64,000 nt of DNA from positions 1 to 64,000 of the forward strand of contig JANQMR010000024.1 in assembly GCA_028279985.1 (NCBI GenBank), given 5' to 3'. The stretch comes from Woeseiaceae bacterium (GTDB lineage: Bacteria > Pseudomonadota > Gammaproteobacteria > Steroidobacterales > Woeseiaceae). The translations under genes and the position numbers were made by a program. The notes beneath the pieces are model-generated. The model searched no databases and was not told where the DNA came from. It saw only the letters and a program-made list of their open reading frames with translations. Below are positions 62,299 to 64,000 of this stretch, piece after piece (positions within the stretch are counted from its first letter, which is position 1; every line of letters starts with the position of its first letter).

Positions 62299-63072
62299 CT
62301 ACCTTCCTTTGAAGTTGGCCTCACGTTTCTCGAAAAAGGCCTGCACGCCTTCGACATTGTCCTCACATCGAAACAGCATCTGCTGGACCTCGGCCTCGAG
62401 ATCGTAGGCGCTCGCAAAGCCGTGGTCCATGGCATGGCGCATGACCTTCTTGGTGGCAGCCACGGATAGCGGGGCCCGTTTCGCGAGGCTTGCCGCCCAG
62501 TCCAGCGCGGCGTCCAGCAGCGCCTCGGCGGGCGCAGCGCGGTTTGCGAGCCCCAGCGCGACGCATTGCTCGGCCGGAATACGCTCCGACTCGATACTGA
62601 GCTGGAACGCCCGCCGGTAACCGAGCTGGCGCACGAGCTGCCAGTTGAGGCCGCCGTCCGGCACCAGTGAAATCGTCGTGAACGGCGACAGCAAAAACGC
62701 GTCCTCAGCCATGATCAACAGATCGCATTGCAGCGCCACCGACAGGCCGATACCGGCCGCCGACCCGCCCACGCAGGCAATCACCGGCTTGGGCATCGTT
62801 GCTATCGCCGACAACACCGGCCGATATTCGTACTGCAGCTTGCCGTGGACGCTGCGGCCGACCAGCCCGCTTTTGAGATCCGCTCCGGCGCTGAAGCTTC
62901 GGCCTTCACCGGTGAGCACCACGACCCGTACCGACGTTTCCTCGTTGGCCTTCTCCAGCGCCGCCAGCAGATCGGCGCTCATCTCGGAAGTGAAGGCGTT
63001 CATCGCATCGGGGCGATTGAGGGTAATCAGGGCAAGGCTGTCGCGCTGCTCGTACAGGACGATTTCACTCAT
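62299..63072 (-). CDS. Enoyl-CoA hydratase/isomerase
   Basis: Crotonase family: TLNRPDAMNAFTSEM, oxyanion region GRSFSAGADLKSG and PVIACVGGSAAGIGLSVALQ. One active-site position in SPFTTISLVPDGGLNWQLV has Asp-Gly where hydratases usually have Glu, as in the PaaG-type enoyl-CoA isomerases. 257 residues. It shares strand and theme with acyl-CoA dehydrogenase and icmF. Confidence 0.92.
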   Translation of the reverse strand: MSEIVLYEQRDSLALITLNRPDAMNAFTSEMSADLLAALEKANEETSVRVVVLTGEGRSFSAGADLKSGLVGRSVHGKLQYEYRPVLSAIATMPKPVIACVGGSAAGIGLSVALQCDLLIMAEDAFLLSPFTTISLVPDGGLNWQLVRQLGYRRAFQLSIESERIPAEQCVALGLANRAAPAEALLDAALDWAASLAKRAPLSVAATKKVMRHAMDHGFASAYDLEAEVQQMLFRCEDNVEGVQAFFEKREANFKGR

Positions 63073-63095
63073 GGTCGGCTTCCTGGCATTTCGAT

Positions 63096-63152
63096 GATCT
63101 ATTGAGATGATCTATATTGAGATGATCTATATTGAGACGATCTATTGCGACG
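63096..63152. repeat. Degenerate 13-15 bp tandem repeat
   Basis: Four copies around GATCTAT(AT)TGAGAT fill the gap between icmF end and the enoyl-CoA hydratase start on the minus strand. Confidence 0.85.
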
Positions 63153-63154
63153 AC

Positions 63155-64000
63155 CTACATATTACGCCGATACTCGCCGCCGACGTCGTAGAGCGCAGCC
63201 GAGATCTGGCCGAGCGAGCTAGACTTGACCGTCTCCATCAGCTCGGCGAACACGTTATCCCGCCGGCGCGCAACCGCCTGAAGCCGTTTGAGCGCCGGTT
63301 CGCCGTCGGCCTCGTGCGTCGCCTGGAAGGCGCGCAGAGTTCGGATCTGCTCCTGTTTTTCCGCTTCGGTCGAGCGCATCAGCTCCAGCTCATGCACTTC
63401 GTCTTCCTGACCGGCTTTCGGCAGGAAGGTGTTGACCCCGATCAGCGGCAGCGATCCATCGTGTTTCTTGCTTTCGTAATACAGGCTTTCTTCCTGGATT
63501 TTGCCGCGCTGATACATCGTATCCATTGCGCCGAGCACACCGCCCCGCTCGGAGATGCGTTCGAACTCCCGATAGACGGCCTCTTCGACCAGGTCCGTAA
63601 GCTCGTTGATGACGAACGAACCCTGCCACGGGTTCTCGCAGAAATTGAGCCCGAGCTCGCGGGAGATGATGAGCTGGATCGCCACAGCGCGGCGCACCGA
63701 CTGCTCGGTCGGCGTCGTGATCGCCTCGTCGAAGGCATTGGTGTGCAGGCTGTTGCAGTTGTCGAACAGCGCGTACATCGCCTGCAGCGTCGTCCGGATG
63801 TCGTTGAAGCTGATCTCCTGCGCGTGCAGGCTGCGGCCTGAAGTCTGTACGTGGTATTTGAGCATCTGCGAACGCGCGCCGGCGCCGTAACGCTCGCGCA
63901 TCGCGCGCGCCCAGATGCGGCGCGCGACGCGTCCGATTACCGTGTACTCGGGATCCATCCCGTTGGAGAAAAAGAAACTCAAGTTCGGCGCAAAATCGTC
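63155..64000 (-). CDS. icmF: Fused isobutyryl-CoA mutase, 3' part (continues past window)
   Basis: B12-dependent acyl-CoA mutase. The visible 281 residues are the C-terminal part of the substrate-binding barrel: [60 protein letters not shown] and [29 protein letters not shown] and [11 protein letters not shown] fit the IcmF/methylmalonyl-CoA mutase group; the phrasing is closest to IcmF, in which the GTPase chaperone is fused upstream. The frame is open to base 64000. Confidence 0.88.
   Translation of the reverse strand, partial: DDFAPNLSFFFSNGMDPEYTVIGRVARRIWARAMRERYGAGARSQMLKYHVQTSGRSLHAQEISFNDIRTTLQAMYALFDNCNSLHTNAFDEAITTPTEQSVRRAVAIQLIISRELGLNFCENPWQGSFVINELTDLVEEAVYREFERISERGGVLGAMDTMYQRGKIQEESLYYESKKHDGSLPLIGVNTFLPKAGQEDEVHELELMRSTEAEKQEQIRTLRAFQATHEADGEPALKRLQAVARRRDNVFAELMETVKSSSLGQISAALYDVGGEYRRNM

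Overview
The window reads as a chromosome segment of a GC-rich gammaproteobacterium. Evidence: rplU-rpmA divergent from ispB (the Escherichia coli arrangement), a PEP-CTERM surface protein, a class I PHA synthase with phasin, FeoAB behind a Fur box, and many polysaccharide-degradation genes. A marine or sediment lineage near Woeseiaceae/Chromatiales is a guess from this gene content, not shown by the sequence.

Layout. 0.2-2.4 kb: rpmA and rplU (the latter with a long Lys/Ala tail), ispB, tRNA-Pro(CGG). 2.5-5.3 kb: a DUF4325-like fragment, a PEP-CTERM gene behind a textbook sigma-54 promoter, and a BlaI-like/M56 peptidase pair. 5.4-9.4 kb: a HupE/UreJ-2, TonB receptor and DUF4198 operon, probably for metal uptake. 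10.5-12.5 kb: a tRNA-Arg 3' remnant followed by an AbiEi/AbiEii toxin-antitoxin pair, lower in GC. 12.5-28.8 kb: a nine-gene minus-strand operon (manD, uxaA-like, FucP-like MFS, GH92, iolC-DUF2090, iolD, iolB, ROK kinase, AGE epimerase) divergent from a GntR regulator and a second GH92. 29-43.8 kb: a uronic-acid locus (MalK/G/F/E-like ABC transporter, Gfo/Idh, ThuA, uxuB, uxaC, LacI regulator, GH115-like and GH67 alpha-glucuronidases). 43.8-47.2 kb: PHA depolymerase-like lipoprotein, phasin, phaC. 47.3-51.3 kb: spinster-like MFS and feoAB. 51.6-57.6 kb: a seven-gene, tightly coupled envelope operon. 57.6-64 kb: a candidate small RNA, glyoxalase II-like hydrolase, a thiamine-salvage group (kinase, PnuC/PnuT, YkoF-like protein), acyl-CoA dehydrogenase, enoyl-CoA hydratase and the 3' part of icmF.

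How parts work together. The LacI gene and its targets share a perfect palindrome, TTGACACCGGTGTC(A)A, at two divergent promoters. It covers the -35 boxes of three of the four outgoing promoters and lies at the likely start of the fourth. The predicted pathway is alpha-glucuronidase -> ABC uptake -> UxaC -> UxuB -> ManD (the last in the GntR operon), giving 2-keto-3-deoxygluconate. The GntR operon pairs alpha-mannosidases with a mannose/fructose-type isomerase and a ROK kinase, plus three inositol genes.

The most novel candidate is the operon at 51650-57550. It encodes a MotA/TolQ/ExbB-like channel and an ExbD-like partner with a long Pro-rich periplasmic part. With them are a Cys-rich lipoprotein, two secreted proteins of unknown family, a single-TM protein with a SPOR-like C-terminus and an SLT lytic transglycosylase. 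It looks like a proton-driven cell-wall machine that is not Tol-Pal, Exb-TonB, Mot or Zorya. A second pattern is the many 12-15 bp tandem duplications: those inside genes keep frame (12 or 15 bp), those at gene edges often do not (13 bp).
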